Shown here in pieces: positions 8,965-17,116 of a stretch of 64,000 bases of DNA; the first letter of the stretch is position 1, and every line of letters begins with the position of its first letter. The notes under the pieces are model-generated. The model worked only from the letters and a program-made list of their open reading frames with translations, was not told the DNA's origin and ran no database searches. Source of the DNA: Sulfitobacter sp. EhC04 (GTDB lineage: Bacteria; Pseudomonadota; Alphaproteobacteria; Rhodobacterales; Rhodobacteraceae). The stretch lies in assembly GCF_001650875.1 (NCBI RefSeq), contig NZ_LXYI01000030.1, positions 1 through 64,000 on the forward strand, written 5' to 3'. The position numbers and the translations under genes are program-made.

Positions 8965-10710
8965 GTGACGGTGGGCTTTCTCGGGGTTGAGACTTCCCTG
9001 ACCGGGCGGCGCTGGGTTGGTCCCGGCGTCGAGGCGGAGCGTGCCGCCGAGCTGCTGGTGCAGCGCACCGGCCTGCCGCAGGCGGTGTGTCAGGTGCTGG
9101 CGCGGCGCGGGGTCCCGCCGGAGGAAGCGACAGGCTTTCTGGCCCCGGCCCTGCGCGCGTTGCTGCCCGATCCGCGTGGCCTGAAAGACATGGAAAAGGC
9201 AGCGGCGCGGTTCCTTGTGGCGCTGGCGCAGCGCCAGCGGATTGCGGTCTTTGCCGATTACGATGTGGATGGCGGCAGTTCCGCCGCGCTGCTGCTGATC
9301 TGGCTGCGCGAGATGGGCCATGGTGCCACGCTCTATGTGCCGGACCGGATCGACGAGGGCTATGGCCCCAATGACGCGGCGATGGCGGCGCTGGCGGCGG
9401 ATCATGACCTGATCGTCTGTGTCGATTGCGGCACGCTGTCCCATGGCCCGGTGGCGGCAGCGGCGGGCGCTGACGTGGTGATCCTGGATCACCACCTGGG
9501 CGGCGAGACACTGCCCGAGGCGCTGGCGGTGGTGAACCCGAACCGGCAGGACGAAGATGGCACGCTGGCGCATCTCTGCGCGGCGGGGGTTGTCTTCCTG
9601 ATGCTGGTCGAGGCCGGTCGCCAGTTGCGCGAGGCGGGCCGGAAAGGCCCCGATCTGATGGCGATGCTGGATCTGGTGGCGCTGGCGACGGTTGCGGATG
9701 TGGCGCCGCTGATCGGCGTGAACAGGGCCTTTGTCCGGCAGGGCCTCAAGGTCATGGCGCGGCGCGAGCGCGTGGGACTTGCGGCCCTGGCGGATGTGGC
9801 GCGGATGGATACCGCACCAACCGCCTATCACCTGGGCTTTCTGCTGGGGCCGCGGATCAACGCGGGCGGGCGCATCGGCCAGGCGGATCTGGGCGCGCGT
9901 CTGCTGGCCTCTGACGACCCGCATGAGGTGGCGGCCCTGGCCGAGCGGCTGGATGCGCTGAACAGCGAGCGGCGCGATGTCGAGGCAGGCGTGCGTGCCG
10001 CCGCACTCGAACAGGCCCAGGCGCGCGGGTTCGACGCGCCGCTGGTCTGGGCCTCCGGCCCCGGCTGGCACCCCGGCGTGGTCGGCATCGTGGCCTCGCG
10101 GCTCAAGGAGGCCTCCAACCGCCCCGCCATCGTGATCGGCTTTGAGGATGGCATCGGCAAGGGGTCGGGCCGCTCGGTCAGCGGCATCGACCTGGGCGCG
10201 CCGATCCAGCGGCTGGCGGCCGAGGGGCTGCTGATCAAGGGCGGCGGTCACAAGATGGCCGCCGGGCTGACCGTGGCCGAGGACAAGCTGGAGGCGGCGA
10301 TGACCCGGCTGGCAGACCTGCTGGCCAGACAGGGCGCGCATCTGACTGGCCCCTCCGACCTGAACGTGACCGGCTTGCTGATGCCCGGTGCCGCCTCTGT
10401 CGAGCTGGCCGAACAGGTCGAGGAGGCAGGCCCCTTCGGTGCCGCCGCCCCTTCCCCGCGCTTTGTCTTTGCGGAGATGAAGATTCACTTCGCCAAACGT
10501 GTCGGCGAAAGCCACCTCAAGATCAGCTTTGGCGACGGGATCGGCCCCAGGCTGGATGCGATCTGTTTCGGGGCCTATGACACCGCGCTGGGCGCCGCGC
10601 TGGAGGCCCATGGCGGCGCGCGGTTCCATCTGGCGGGGCGGCTGGACATCAACAGCTGGCGCGGACGGCAAAGCGTTCAGTTGCGCCTGGAAGACGCCGC
10701 GCGGGCCTGA
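8965..10710 (+). CDS. recJ: Single-stranded-DNA-specific 5'-3' exonuclease RecJ
   Basis: 581 residues starting at GTG 8965. The DHH phosphoesterase motifs are in order: DYDVDGG near residue 98, VDCGTLS near 153, DHHLGGE near 175. The DHHA1 region has RINAGGRIG and the C-terminal GGGHKMAAG. A C-terminal OB-like RecJ domain follows. The enzyme degrades single-stranded DNA with Mn/Mg in recombination and mismatch repair. The start is the only one that keeps the family N-terminus. It is the probable second gene of a glpX-recJ unit; tRNA-Glu follows 79 bases after the stop. Confidence 0.95.
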   Translation: MTVGFLGVETSLTGRRWVGPGVEAERAAELLVQRTGLPQAVCQVLARRGVPPEEATGFLAPALRALLPDPRGLKDMEKAAARFLVALAQRQRIAVFADYDVDGGSSAALLLIWLREMGHGATLYVPDRIDEGYGPNDAAMAALAADHDLIVCVDCGTLSHGPVAAAAGADVVILDHHLGGETLPEALAVVNPNRQDEDGTLAHLCAAGVVFLMLVEAGRQLREAGRKGPDLMAMLDLVALATVADVAPLIGVNRAFVRQGLKVMARRERVGLAALADVARMDTAPTAYHLGFLLGPRINAGGRIGQADLGARLLASDDPHEVAALAERLDALNSERRDVEAGVRAAALEQAQARGFDAPLVWASGPGWHPGVVGIVASRLKEASNRPAIVIGFEDGIGKGSGRSVSGIDLGAPIQRLAAEGLLIKGGGHKMAAGLTVAEDKLEAAMTRLADLLARQGAHLTGPSDLNVTGLLMPGAASVELAEQVEEAGPFGAAAPSPRFVFAEMKIHFAKRVGESHLKISFGDGIGPRLDAICFGAYDTALGAALEAHGGARFHLAGRLDINSWRGRQSVQLRLEDAARA

Positions 10711-10789
10711 ACACAGATTATCGCGGTCTTGGGGAAATTTCTGCTTGCGCGCGTTGTCTGAAAACCCTAATGAACCGCTCACGACCCGT

Positions 10790-10864
10790 GGCCCGTTCGT
10801 CTATCGGTTAGGACGCCAGGTTTTCAACCTGGAAAGAGGGGTTCGATTCCCCTACGGGCTGCCA
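10790..10864 (+). tRNA. tRNA-Glu (TTC)
   Basis: A full cloverleaf can be drawn: acceptor GGCCCGT with ACGGGCT (first pair G-U), D stem GTC with GAC, anticodon stem CCAGG/CCTGG around loop TTTTCAA with anticodon TTC, and T arm with TTCGATT loop. CCA is encoded at 10862-10864. The discriminator base is G, as usual for Glu. Confidence 0.95.
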
Positions 10865-11429
10865 CTTTCTCCCTCCAGTTCATCACTCATCTGATCCGGT
10901 CCTGCCGGTGCAGGGTGGAGAGTGTCGCATCTGGCCCTCCGGCCATTTCGCCCCCCAAACCATTGCGCCAACCAGGCAATGCGCCCGCGCCGTCAGAGGC
11001 GAAATCGCTGTGCGAGCTTCAATTGTGGCGCATAGGGTGCCGGTTGGCAGACAATCAACGCTTTCGCGCAGGATTGTCCGGCCCGGAGCAGTCTCATTTG
11101 ACAGAAAATACCTCGAAATTCCCGCAAAAGGGGAGATTTGACTGTGTTTCGAGCGTGAAACAAACTGTTTCCGACAAATGAGGCCAAAAAGTGCCGAAAA
11201 GTGTTAAGAATTGCGCCATGGTGCGCTTCCCAACCGGCCATCGAACGCATGCTGCGTCTGCAAAAAAAGTGATCGGGCGCCCCCTATCACGCTGCGCGGA
11301 TTGAGCGTATGCAGCGACGGTATCCACTGCCGGTGTTCCATGGTGCCGGCGGGGTGAGTGACCAGTAAGGACCCGGGGCGGCATTGCCGCAGCGGGACAA
11401 TTTTTAATATGCGGCCCTGGGGGGTTGTG
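10865..11429. other. Long intergenic region upstream of the exopolysaccharide genes
   Basis: 565 bases between tRNA-Glu and the priming glycosyltransferase. Base composition becomes less GC-rich around 11090-11215. That part holds an alternating GTTTC/GAAAC motif (11146-11171) and is the likely regulatory region for the exopolysaccharide genes. No protein family is seen; the long antisense frame here has shadow-type composition. Confidence 0.5.
11146..11171. promoter_or_regulatory. Alternating inverted repeat GTTTC-N6-GAAAC-N5-GTTTC
   Basis: Three half-sites with centre spacings of 11 and 10 bases occur about 260 bases upstream of the first exopolysaccharide gene. Spacing near one helical turn suggests binding of regulator protomers on one DNA face. 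The regulator is unknown. Part of the match may reflect chance in an AT-richer stretch. Confidence 0.3.
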
Positions 11430-12194
11430 ATGAAGAGATTCCGAATGGATCAGCCAGGCTACGGCCTGTTCGATCTTGGTGAACATCGGTCTGCGGCAGA
11501 GGGTATTCTGGGCCGCGTGGACTTGGTTACGGCGGACGCATCCACCTTGTGGGATGCGGCGATCGCCCGCAAACATGCACCGGCAAAACCCTATCGGAAC
11601 GGTCTGAAACGGCTGCTGGATCTGGCCCTTGTCGTGCTGGCCATGCCGTTCTGGCTGCCGGTCATTGCGGTCTGTGCGCTGGCCCTGTGGATCGAGGGCG
11701 GGCAGCCGTTCTATCAGCAGCAGCGCCTGGGCCGCGACGGCAGCAGGTTTTCGATTCTCAAGCTGCGCACCATGGTCCGCGATGCCGATCAGGTGTTGCA
11801 GAACCTGCTGGCATCCAACCCGGAGGTCAAAGCCGAATGGGACGCCTTGCAAAAGCTGCGCAACGATCCCCGGATCACCCCGGTCGGCCGGTTCCTCCGC
11901 GCGACATCGCTTGACGAATTTCCTCAGCTTATCAACGTGTTGAAAGGCGAAATGTCTCTGGTTGGGCCGCGCCCGATGATGCCGGATCAGCTTGGCCTTT
12001 ATGGCAACCCGCGTGCCTATTTCGCGGTGCGCCCCGGTCTGACCGGCCTGTGGCAGGTCAGTGCGCGCAACAACAACAAGTTCACCTATCGTCATGGGGT
12101 CGATGAAGCCTATGAAAACGCCCTGAACTTCCGGCTGGACCTGACCATCCTGTTCAAGACCGTTGGTGTGGTCCTGCGCCAGACGGGGTATTGA
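11430..12194 (+). CDS. Priming sugar transferase, ExoY/WcaJ-like (Bac_transf family)
   Basis: 254 residues from the ATG at 11430, which lies after a G-rich Shine-Dalgarno. One hydrophobic re-entrant or transmembrane helix lies near residues 62-82 (LLDLALVVLAMPFWLPVIAV). The Bac_transf core follows: QQRLGRDG, FSILKLRTM, TPVGRFLRATSLDEFPQL and GEMSLVGPRPMM, then RPGLTGLWQVS. These enzymes transfer hexose-1-phosphate to undecaprenyl phosphate at the inner membrane and begin repeat-unit synthesis. It is the small ExoY-type without the extra N-terminal membrane domain. It is followed by a CpsD-like ATPase and a Wzz-like protein, as in Wzx/Wzy exopolysaccharide loci. The sugar cannot be predicted. 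Confidence 0.92.
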   Translation: MKRFRMDQPGYGLFDLGEHRSAAEGILGRVDLVTADASTLWDAAIARKHAPAKPYRNGLKRLLDLALVVLAMPFWLPVIAVCALALWIEGGQPFYQQQRLGRDGSRFSILKLRTMVRDADQVLQNLLASNPEVKAEWDALQKLRNDPRITPVGRFLRATSLDEFPQLINVLKGEMSLVGPRPMMPDQLGLYGNPRAYFAVRPGLTGLWQVSARNNNKFTYRHGVDEAYENALNFRLDLTILFKTVGVVLRQTGY

Positions 12195-12270
12195 GCGATG
12201 CCTTGCTTTTGCACCGATAAACACTGTGGTATGATCCATTCCCATGTCAGACACCCCAAAGGAGCCCGGT

Positions 12271-13317
12271 ATGAAGGATAATCTTCTCAGGGCCGATCCC
12301 ACCGCGCAGGGCACGGAGGATGAGTCCTGGTCCCAGACCAGCGGTCTGCGGCACAGCATCAGACCGCGCCGCCACCTGCCCGATGATCTGATGGCGGATG
12401 CCCCTGTTGACATGTTGGACGTGCTGCGGAGCAAACCCCCGGTGCAAACCGCACCGGAAGCCCCGGAAACCATAGCGGAGCCAACCATGCAGACGCCCGC
12501 CCAGCCTGCGCCGGTTCAGCCCGCCTCCGCCCTGTCAGCCCCTGCCCTGACCTCTGCAGTCGATGCGGCAGCTCACCAAACGCCCGGTGCCGATGTCGCC
12601 GGGCGGAACGTGCCCCATTGGGACGACCTTGACCTTGTGACGCCGGGCGACCGGCGCAACCGCGCAACCGCAATCCCGGTGGTGGATGCGGCGCGCGACA
12701 GCCTGGCGGTGCAGGCCTTTGATCTGCTGCGCACCCGTCTCCGCAAGACCACGGGCGAAAACGGCTGGGTCAATATTGCGATCACCGCCCCGACACGGGG
12801 CTGTGGCACCACCTTTACCGCGCTCAACCTCGCGCTGAGCCTGTCGCGCATTGCCGGGTCCCGCACCGTGCTGATGGACTTCAACCTGCGCGATCCGGGC
12901 CTGGCGCCTGCGCTGGATGTGGCGGCACCGGGCGAAATGCGTGATTTTCTGAGCGGTGATGCGCGGATCGAGGATCAAATCCAGCGGGTCAGCGACACGC
13001 TGGCGCTGGGGCTGAACGCCGCACCGGACATGGATGCGGCGGAAACGCTTCAGAACCCCGCGCTGTCGCGGACCCTGGACCAGATGCGCGCGGCCCTGCG
13101 CCCGGATCTGGTGATCTACGACATGCCGCCGATGCTGGGCCATGACGATGTGTCGGCCTTCCTGCCGCATCTCGATGGCATCCTGCTGGTATCGGACGGG
13201 TCACAGACGATGGGCAAGCAACTGGTCGAATGCGAACATATGCTGGATGGCCAGGTGCCCCTGCTGGGCGTGGTCCTGAACAGGGCGCGCAGCAACAGTC
13301 TGCCGCGCTATAAATAG
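12271..13317 (+). CDS. CpsD/CapB-like exopolysaccharide ATPase lacking the P-loop lysine
   Basis: 348 residues from the ATG at 12271, chosen because AAAGGAG lies 6 bases upstream; an ATG 27 bases earlier has no such site. Residues 1-130 are Pro/Ala-rich and probably disordered. The BY-kinase/MinD-like fold begins near 150. Its P-loop reads PTRGCGTTFT (about 174-183), so the lysine expected before S/T is Thr. The Walker A'-like strand reads VLMDFNLRDPG and Walker B reads LVIYDMPPM. The C-terminus has one tyrosine (LPRYK), not a tyrosine cluster. In classical systems this protein partners with Wzz to control polymer length. Here it may bind nucleotide poorly or serve as a structural partner. 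Confidence 0.85.
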   Translation: MKDNLLRADPTAQGTEDESWSQTSGLRHSIRPRRHLPDDLMADAPVDMLDVLRSKPPVQTAPEAPETIAEPTMQTPAQPAPVQPASALSAPALTSAVDAAAHQTPGADVAGRNVPHWDDLDLVTPGDRRNRATAIPVVDAARDSLAVQAFDLLRTRLRKTTGENGWVNIAITAPTRGCGTTFTALNLALSLSRIAGSRTVLMDFNLRDPGLAPALDVAAPGEMRDFLSGDARIEDQIQRVSDTLALGLNAAPDMDAAETLQNPALSRTLDQMRAALRPDLVIYDMPPMLGHDDVSAFLPHLDGILLVSDGSQTMGKQLVECEHMLDGQVPLLGVVLNRARSNSLPRYK

Positions 13318-13444
13318 GTCAGGAATCCGGTGCGACCTGGCCAATTTGTGCCTCAACTTCGCCCGATTTTCATGGTGAAAGCCGAAGAACCCCTTGATGG
13401 CATTGGCTGTCTGTGGGGTCATTTTGCATTGAGGTGACAGGTAC

Positions 13445-14755
13445 ATGGGGCCGATCTATTCCCTTGCAGACTTTCTGGACATGGTGCGCCGCCGCATCGG
13501 GGTGATCTCCTTTGTGTTCATTGCCGGGTGTTTTCTGTCGCTCTACTGGGCCCTGTCGCAGCCGCATGTTTACGAATCCGCCGAAGTCATCCAGATCGAA
13601 CAACCCAAGATTGCCGACTCGCTGGCCCCTTCCACGGTCGAAGGGTCCTCGGCACGGCGTCTGCAACTGATCCAGCAGCAATTGATGGCGCGCAGCAGCC
13701 TGACGGAAATCATTGAGGACTTTGACCTGTTCGAGAACCTGACCGCCCTGCGGATGTCCGAAAAGGTCGATCTGCTGCGCAGGTCCGTGTCCATCAACGG
13801 GGTCGCCGCCACCCGCGAGGGCTTTGCCGATGATGGCACCATCGCGGTGCTGACCATCACCGCGCGGCTGGACAATGCCGAACAGGCACAGGCCGTCGCC
13901 CATGAGCTTGCCAACCGCACCCGTGATCTGACCGCCGCACAGCGCCGCGAGCAGACCCGCGAGACATTGGAGTTCTTCTCTGCCCAGGAGGACCAGCTGA
14001 TCGCGGAAATCGCCAGGCTGGACGACGAAATGGCCACCTTTCGCAGTGCCAATGACATTTCCATCGAAGGCAGCCTCGAATTTGTCCGCTCCGAAATCAC
14101 CAGCCTGAACGACGCCTTGCTTGAGCTGGACCGCGAGATCATCGCAACCCAGCTTGCCCGCAGCCGGATCGACCGCAACGCACGCGCCGCGACGGTTGCC
14201 AAGGAGGAAGCCGACCTTGACGCGGAACTGGCCAGCCTGGGCACCCAGCGCGACCTGTTGCAGGACCGCCGTGCGGAACTGGCGGCCAGCATCGAAACCT
14301 CCCCCGAGGTCGAAAGCACGCTGATCAAGTTTCAACGCCGCATGGAGCAGTTGCAGGGGCAGTTGGACGTGATCGCCACCCGCCGGAACGAGGCGGAAGT
14401 GGGCTATTCGCTGGAGGCCGCTGCGCGCGGCGAGCGGCTGATCACCCTGGAAGAGGCCCGCGTGCCGGATTTCCCGGTCAGCATGAGCCGCAAGAAACGG
14501 GCCGCCATGGGAGGCGCTGCCGCGCTGTTTGCGGGGCTTGCGCTGGCGTTTCTGATGGAACTGCGCCGCCCCGTGATCCGCACCGCCCGCCAGATGGAGC
14601 GGGAAACCGGCCTTGTCCCTGTCGTGTCCATTCCGCAGGTCGGTCGGGTGAAGGCAAGCAAGGGTCTGGCCAAACTCTGGCAGGACCGCAGGGAAGCCGG
14701 TCAGAAGGGGCGCAATGCCCGTCTGGCCAGACAGTCGGATGCCCGGCGCAGCTGA
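13445..14755 (+). CDS. Wzz/GumC-type polysaccharide chain-length determinant
   Basis: 436 residues. A first membrane helix near residues 17-38 (GVISFVFIAGCFLSLYW) and a second near 357-377 (AAMGGAAALFAGLALAFLM) bracket a large periplasmic part with long coiled coils (about 165-320, rich in E, L and R). This is the PCP co-polymerase layout. The cytoplasmic tail after the second helix carries RQMERETGLVPVVSIPQV, a segment typical where the kinase-like partner is a separate protein, as here. GAGGTGA before the ATG at 13445 supports the start. It presumably controls polymer length with the upstream CpsD-like protein and the Wzy-like protein at 35973-37427. Confidence 0.9.
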   Translation: MGPIYSLADFLDMVRRRIGVISFVFIAGCFLSLYWALSQPHVYESAEVIQIEQPKIADSLAPSTVEGSSARRLQLIQQQLMARSSLTEIIEDFDLFENLTALRMSEKVDLLRRSVSINGVAATREGFADDGTIAVLTITARLDNAEQAQAVAHELANRTRDLTAAQRREQTRETLEFFSAQEDQLIAEIARLDDEMATFRSANDISIEGSLEFVRSEITSLNDALLELDREIIATQLARSRIDRNARAATVAKEEADLDAELASLGTQRDLLQDRRAELAASIETSPEVESTLIKFQRRMEQLQGQLDVIATRRNEAEVGYSLEAAARGERLITLEEARVPDFPVSMSRKKRAAMGGAAALFAGLALAFLMELRRPVIRTARQMERETGLVPVVSIPQVGRVKASKGLAKLWQDRREAGQKGRNARLARQSDARRS

Positions 14756-14858
14756 GCGGCGGTTCTGTCGAATGTCGCGCAACGCCGACTCCTGGCGGCA
14801 AATTTGCTGAATCATGTCAGTGGGCCGTGCCAAGCAGCTCCGACCCAAACCAGCTTTT

Positions 14859-14961
14859 ACAGCGTCCCGCCTTTAACCTGATACGCTCCGTATCGCCAAT
14901 GTCCCGAGAGCGCGAAGCGCGGCAGGGTATTGGCGATTCAAGTTTAAGGCGGGGCGCTTTA
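14859..14961. repeat. Dispersed palindromic repeat family A, copy 2
   Basis: Nearly identical to 4751-4852 and in the same orientation. Differences are few and partly paired: ATCGCCAAT faces ATTGGCGAT here, while copy 1 has ATCGCCGAT facing ATCGGCGAT. Such compensating changes suggest that the stem is maintained. It lies about 100 bases after the Wzz stop codon. Confidence 0.88.
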
Positions 14962-14986
14962 GGCGTGGTATGGGCCAAGGACCGGT

Positions 14987-15232
14987 GAGCGGGACGAAAC
15001 CGACGTTGGCATCGAAACGCCAAGCCGCGCATCGCAGGGACGTGGTGCGGCGATCAGACAGCAGTGACTGGCACTTTATGGGAGCCAAGCACTTCCTACC
15101 TAACGATGAGGCACAACAGCAGCCAAATCGCCGTGCCGGGGGACGGCCCGGAGATGCGCGGCGGCCTGCGGCCTTGATTCCGCGCGGGGGAATGCGGAAA
15201 GGACTCCCTCCCGCCATCCGCTGCAATTTTCA
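14987..15232 (+). repeat. Dispersed repeat family B, copy 1
   Basis: About 245 bp that align with 57400-57670 in the same orientation and with 35690-35910 in the opposite one. Shared blocks are AAGCCGCGCAT, GTGACTGGCACTT, GGAGCCAAGCACTTCC, AGCCAAATCGCCGTGCC, and GCGCGGCGGCCTGCGGCCTTG followed by ATTCCGCGCGG. Frames inside it give low-complexity Arg-rich peptides, not proteins. Confidence 0.82.
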
Positions 15233-15451
15233 CGAATGACCGCCTGGGCCCTGCCCCGTCCTTCGGACGTAGCGCCGCGCTCTGGGTCAGCGATGTGGCG
15301 CAAAAATCGGTTATTCTTGGGTACTGACAGGTTCTCTGCGGCTGGCCCACGGAATCCAGGTTCGCAGCGTCGCGACAGGCGCGTGACTGAGGCTCGCGCC
15401 CGGCCGCGAGGGTGGGCGCGAAACGCTTCGGCGCATCAAGCCGCTTCGGAC

Positions 15452-15501
15452 GACATGTCATGCAAGACATGTCAAAAATGACAGGTCTTGCATGACATGT
15501 C
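15452..15501. repeat. 22-bp inverted repeat with nested palindromes
   Basis: GACATGTCATGCAAGACATG continuing to TC (15452-15473) pairs with 15480-15501 with one mismatch across a 6-base AAAAAT spacer. Each arm itself contains the palindrome GACATGTC. It lies 160 bases past the end of the minus-strand flippase gene and may terminate it (there is no clear T run) or be a recombination or protein-binding site. Confidence 0.6.
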
Positions 15502-15660
15502 TGCAGGTGCGGGAAGTGGGCGGCACATGTCGGCAGCCAAGGTGCAGAGCGCAAAGTGCAAAGCGCAAAGCAGGAAGCCTATGGTTTCGACTTTGACTCC
15601 AACCACCTGAAATCTAAGATTTCAATGCGTCAAAGCCCGCGCGAAACAACCCCTGCCAGG

Positions 15661-17007
15661 TCAGACCGACGCGCCCAGGGCGCGCAGAACATCCAGATGC
15701 AGCCACAAAGCCAATACCGCTGCAACACCGCCCGCCACAAAGAAGGTCAGATCGTGCCGCGCGTCCCAGACGGCATGGACCCGCGCCAGCCAGATCAGCA
15801 CCAGATGCGACAGCGCCATGGCCAACCCCATGCCCAGAATCGCCCCCACCAGCCCGGCATAGACCGCGCCGATCAGCAGCAGCGACACCTGCAAGCTGGA
15901 GCGCAGCGCGGAGTAGATGAAAAAGCGCCGCGAATCTCCCGCCGCAAGGGCAGCCTGATCGTAGGTCATGCCAATTACCTGCGGAATCAGCGCCAGCGCC
16001 AGCAAAACCACAACCCCGCCGGAACTGGCGTAGCGGCTGTCATAGAGGTGATCGACCAGCCAGGGCCCGATCAGCGCCATCACCACCAGCATGCCCCCGA
16101 TGCCAAGGGTGAGACCATAGCGGATGCGGGCCAGACGATGTGGCTCTGCCCCTTCGCGGTAGATGGGGATCATGACACGGCCCGTCACGCTCAGCCCCAG
16201 CAGCAGGGGAAAGCTGGCCAGGAAATAGCCGATGTTGTAGATGCCCAGCGTCTCCAGCGTCAGGAACTTGCCCAGGATCGCCTTGTCCCCCTGACTGGCA
16301 AAGAACCAGAACAGCGTGGACAGGAATATCCATTTGCCAAAGCTGATCAGCTCGACCGCCGCGGTCTTTTCCCAGCGCAACCGGTTGCGCTGGCCCGGCA
16401 GGCCATAATGGGTCAGCAGCAGCTTTGCCCCCGCCCCCGCGACGCCACCGATGACCAGGGCGGACACCGATTGCAACACCACGGCAAGGCCGATCATCAC
16501 CCCGATGCCGATCACCTGCGATGTCAGGTCCAGCACCGTCAGCCGCCCCATCAGCAGGTGGCGCTGCGCAGTGTCGATCCGGGTCGGGTTCAGCCCGCCC
16601 AGAATCAGCGCCAGACCGGCGATGGGCAGATAGCGGGCCAGGTCGGGCTGGTCGTAGAACAGCGACACCGGGTAGGCCAGCACACAGGCCGCGATCCACA
16701 GCCCGATGCCGCGCATGACCTGGATCGTCCAGGCGGTATCGAGGAACGCTGGGTCATCGCCCCGCTTGCTCTGCGAGATCGAGGGCGAGATGCCGACATC
16801 GGAAAACAGCGTCAGCCCGACAGTGATCACGCTGATCAGCGCCATCAGGCCAAAGGCCTCCGGGAACAGCAGCCGCGTCAGGATCAGGTTCGACGCCAGC
16901 CTGATCGCCTGCGATGCGCCATAGCCCAGCAGGATCCACGAGGCCGAGCGCAGGGCGCGCGCCATCAGACGGTTATCCTTCAGCACATCAAAAACCCGTG
17001 CAATCAC
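15661..17007 (-). CDS. Wzx-like polysaccharide flippase (MOP superfamily)
   Basis: 448 residues with about 12-14 hydrophobic helices and the N-terminal pattern typical of Wzx/RfbX proteins (SASWILLGYGASQAIRLASN, LTRLLFPEAFGLMALI). Family members flip undecaprenyl-linked repeat units across the inner membrane. The assigned start is GTG 17007; an ATG at 16965 (MARALRSAS) with AAGGA upstream is a good alternative and would remove 14 residues. It is the only flippase in the region, so it probably serves the locus that includes the priming transferase, the Wzz-like protein and the Wzy-like protein. It faces the Wzz gene and is divergent from the GT4 gene, with 109 bases between starts. Confidence 0.9.
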   Translation of the reverse strand: MIARVFDVLKDNRLMARALRSASWILLGYGASQAIRLASNLILTRLLFPEAFGLMALISVITVGLTLFSDVGISPSISQSKRGDDPAFLDTAWTIQVMRGIGLWIAACVLAYPVSLFYDQPDLARYLPIAGLALILGGLNPTRIDTAQRHLLMGRLTVLDLTSQVIGIGVMIGLAVVLQSVSALVIGGVAGAGAKLLLTHYGLPGQRNRLRWEKTAAVELISFGKWIFLSTLFWFFASQGDKAILGKFLTLETLGIYNIGYFLASFPLLLGLSVTGRVMIPIYREGAEPHRLARIRYGLTLGIGGMLVVMALIGPWLVDHLYDSRYASSGGVVVLLALALIPQVIGMTYDQAALAAGDSRRFFIYSALRSSLQVSLLLIGAVYAGLVGAILGMGLAMALSHLVLIWLARVHAVWDARHDLTFFVAGGVAAVLALWLHLDVLRALGASV

Positions 17008-17116
17008 TCGAAAAAAGCCTCACTTCTGCCTCAGGCGCTGAATAGAGCGTCCTTGCGTCCTGCGCCAGCGCCATGACACGCCAATGGGGCAAAGTTATGA
17101 AGAACAAGGAAGAGCC

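Larger units (their letters stand above)
14756..15660. other. 905-base non-coding region after the Wzz gene
   Basis: The region lies between a plus-strand gene and the 3' end of the minus-strand flippase gene. It holds repeat A copy 2 (14859-14961), repeat B copy 1 (14987-15232) and a 22-bp inverted repeat (15452-15501). The rest shows no protein family and no RNA that I recognise. Such a build-up of repeats between convergent genes is typical of a tolerant insertion site. Confidence 0.6.

Noticed and set aside
8878-10782. Long open frame antisense to recJ (634 codons)
   Set aside because: Shadow frame of a high-GC gene: rich in His, Gln, Arg and Gly with no family motif, while the plus strand shows an intact RecJ.
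14756-15660. Insertion sequence remnant
   Set aside because: No transposase fragment or terminal inverted repeats with target duplications could be found; the repeated parts are explained by families A and B.
15556-17076. Open frame of 506 codons antisense to the flippase gene
   Set aside because: Its Gln/His/Arg-rich composition is the mirror of a membrane protein gene; the minus strand encodes clear Wzx-type helices.
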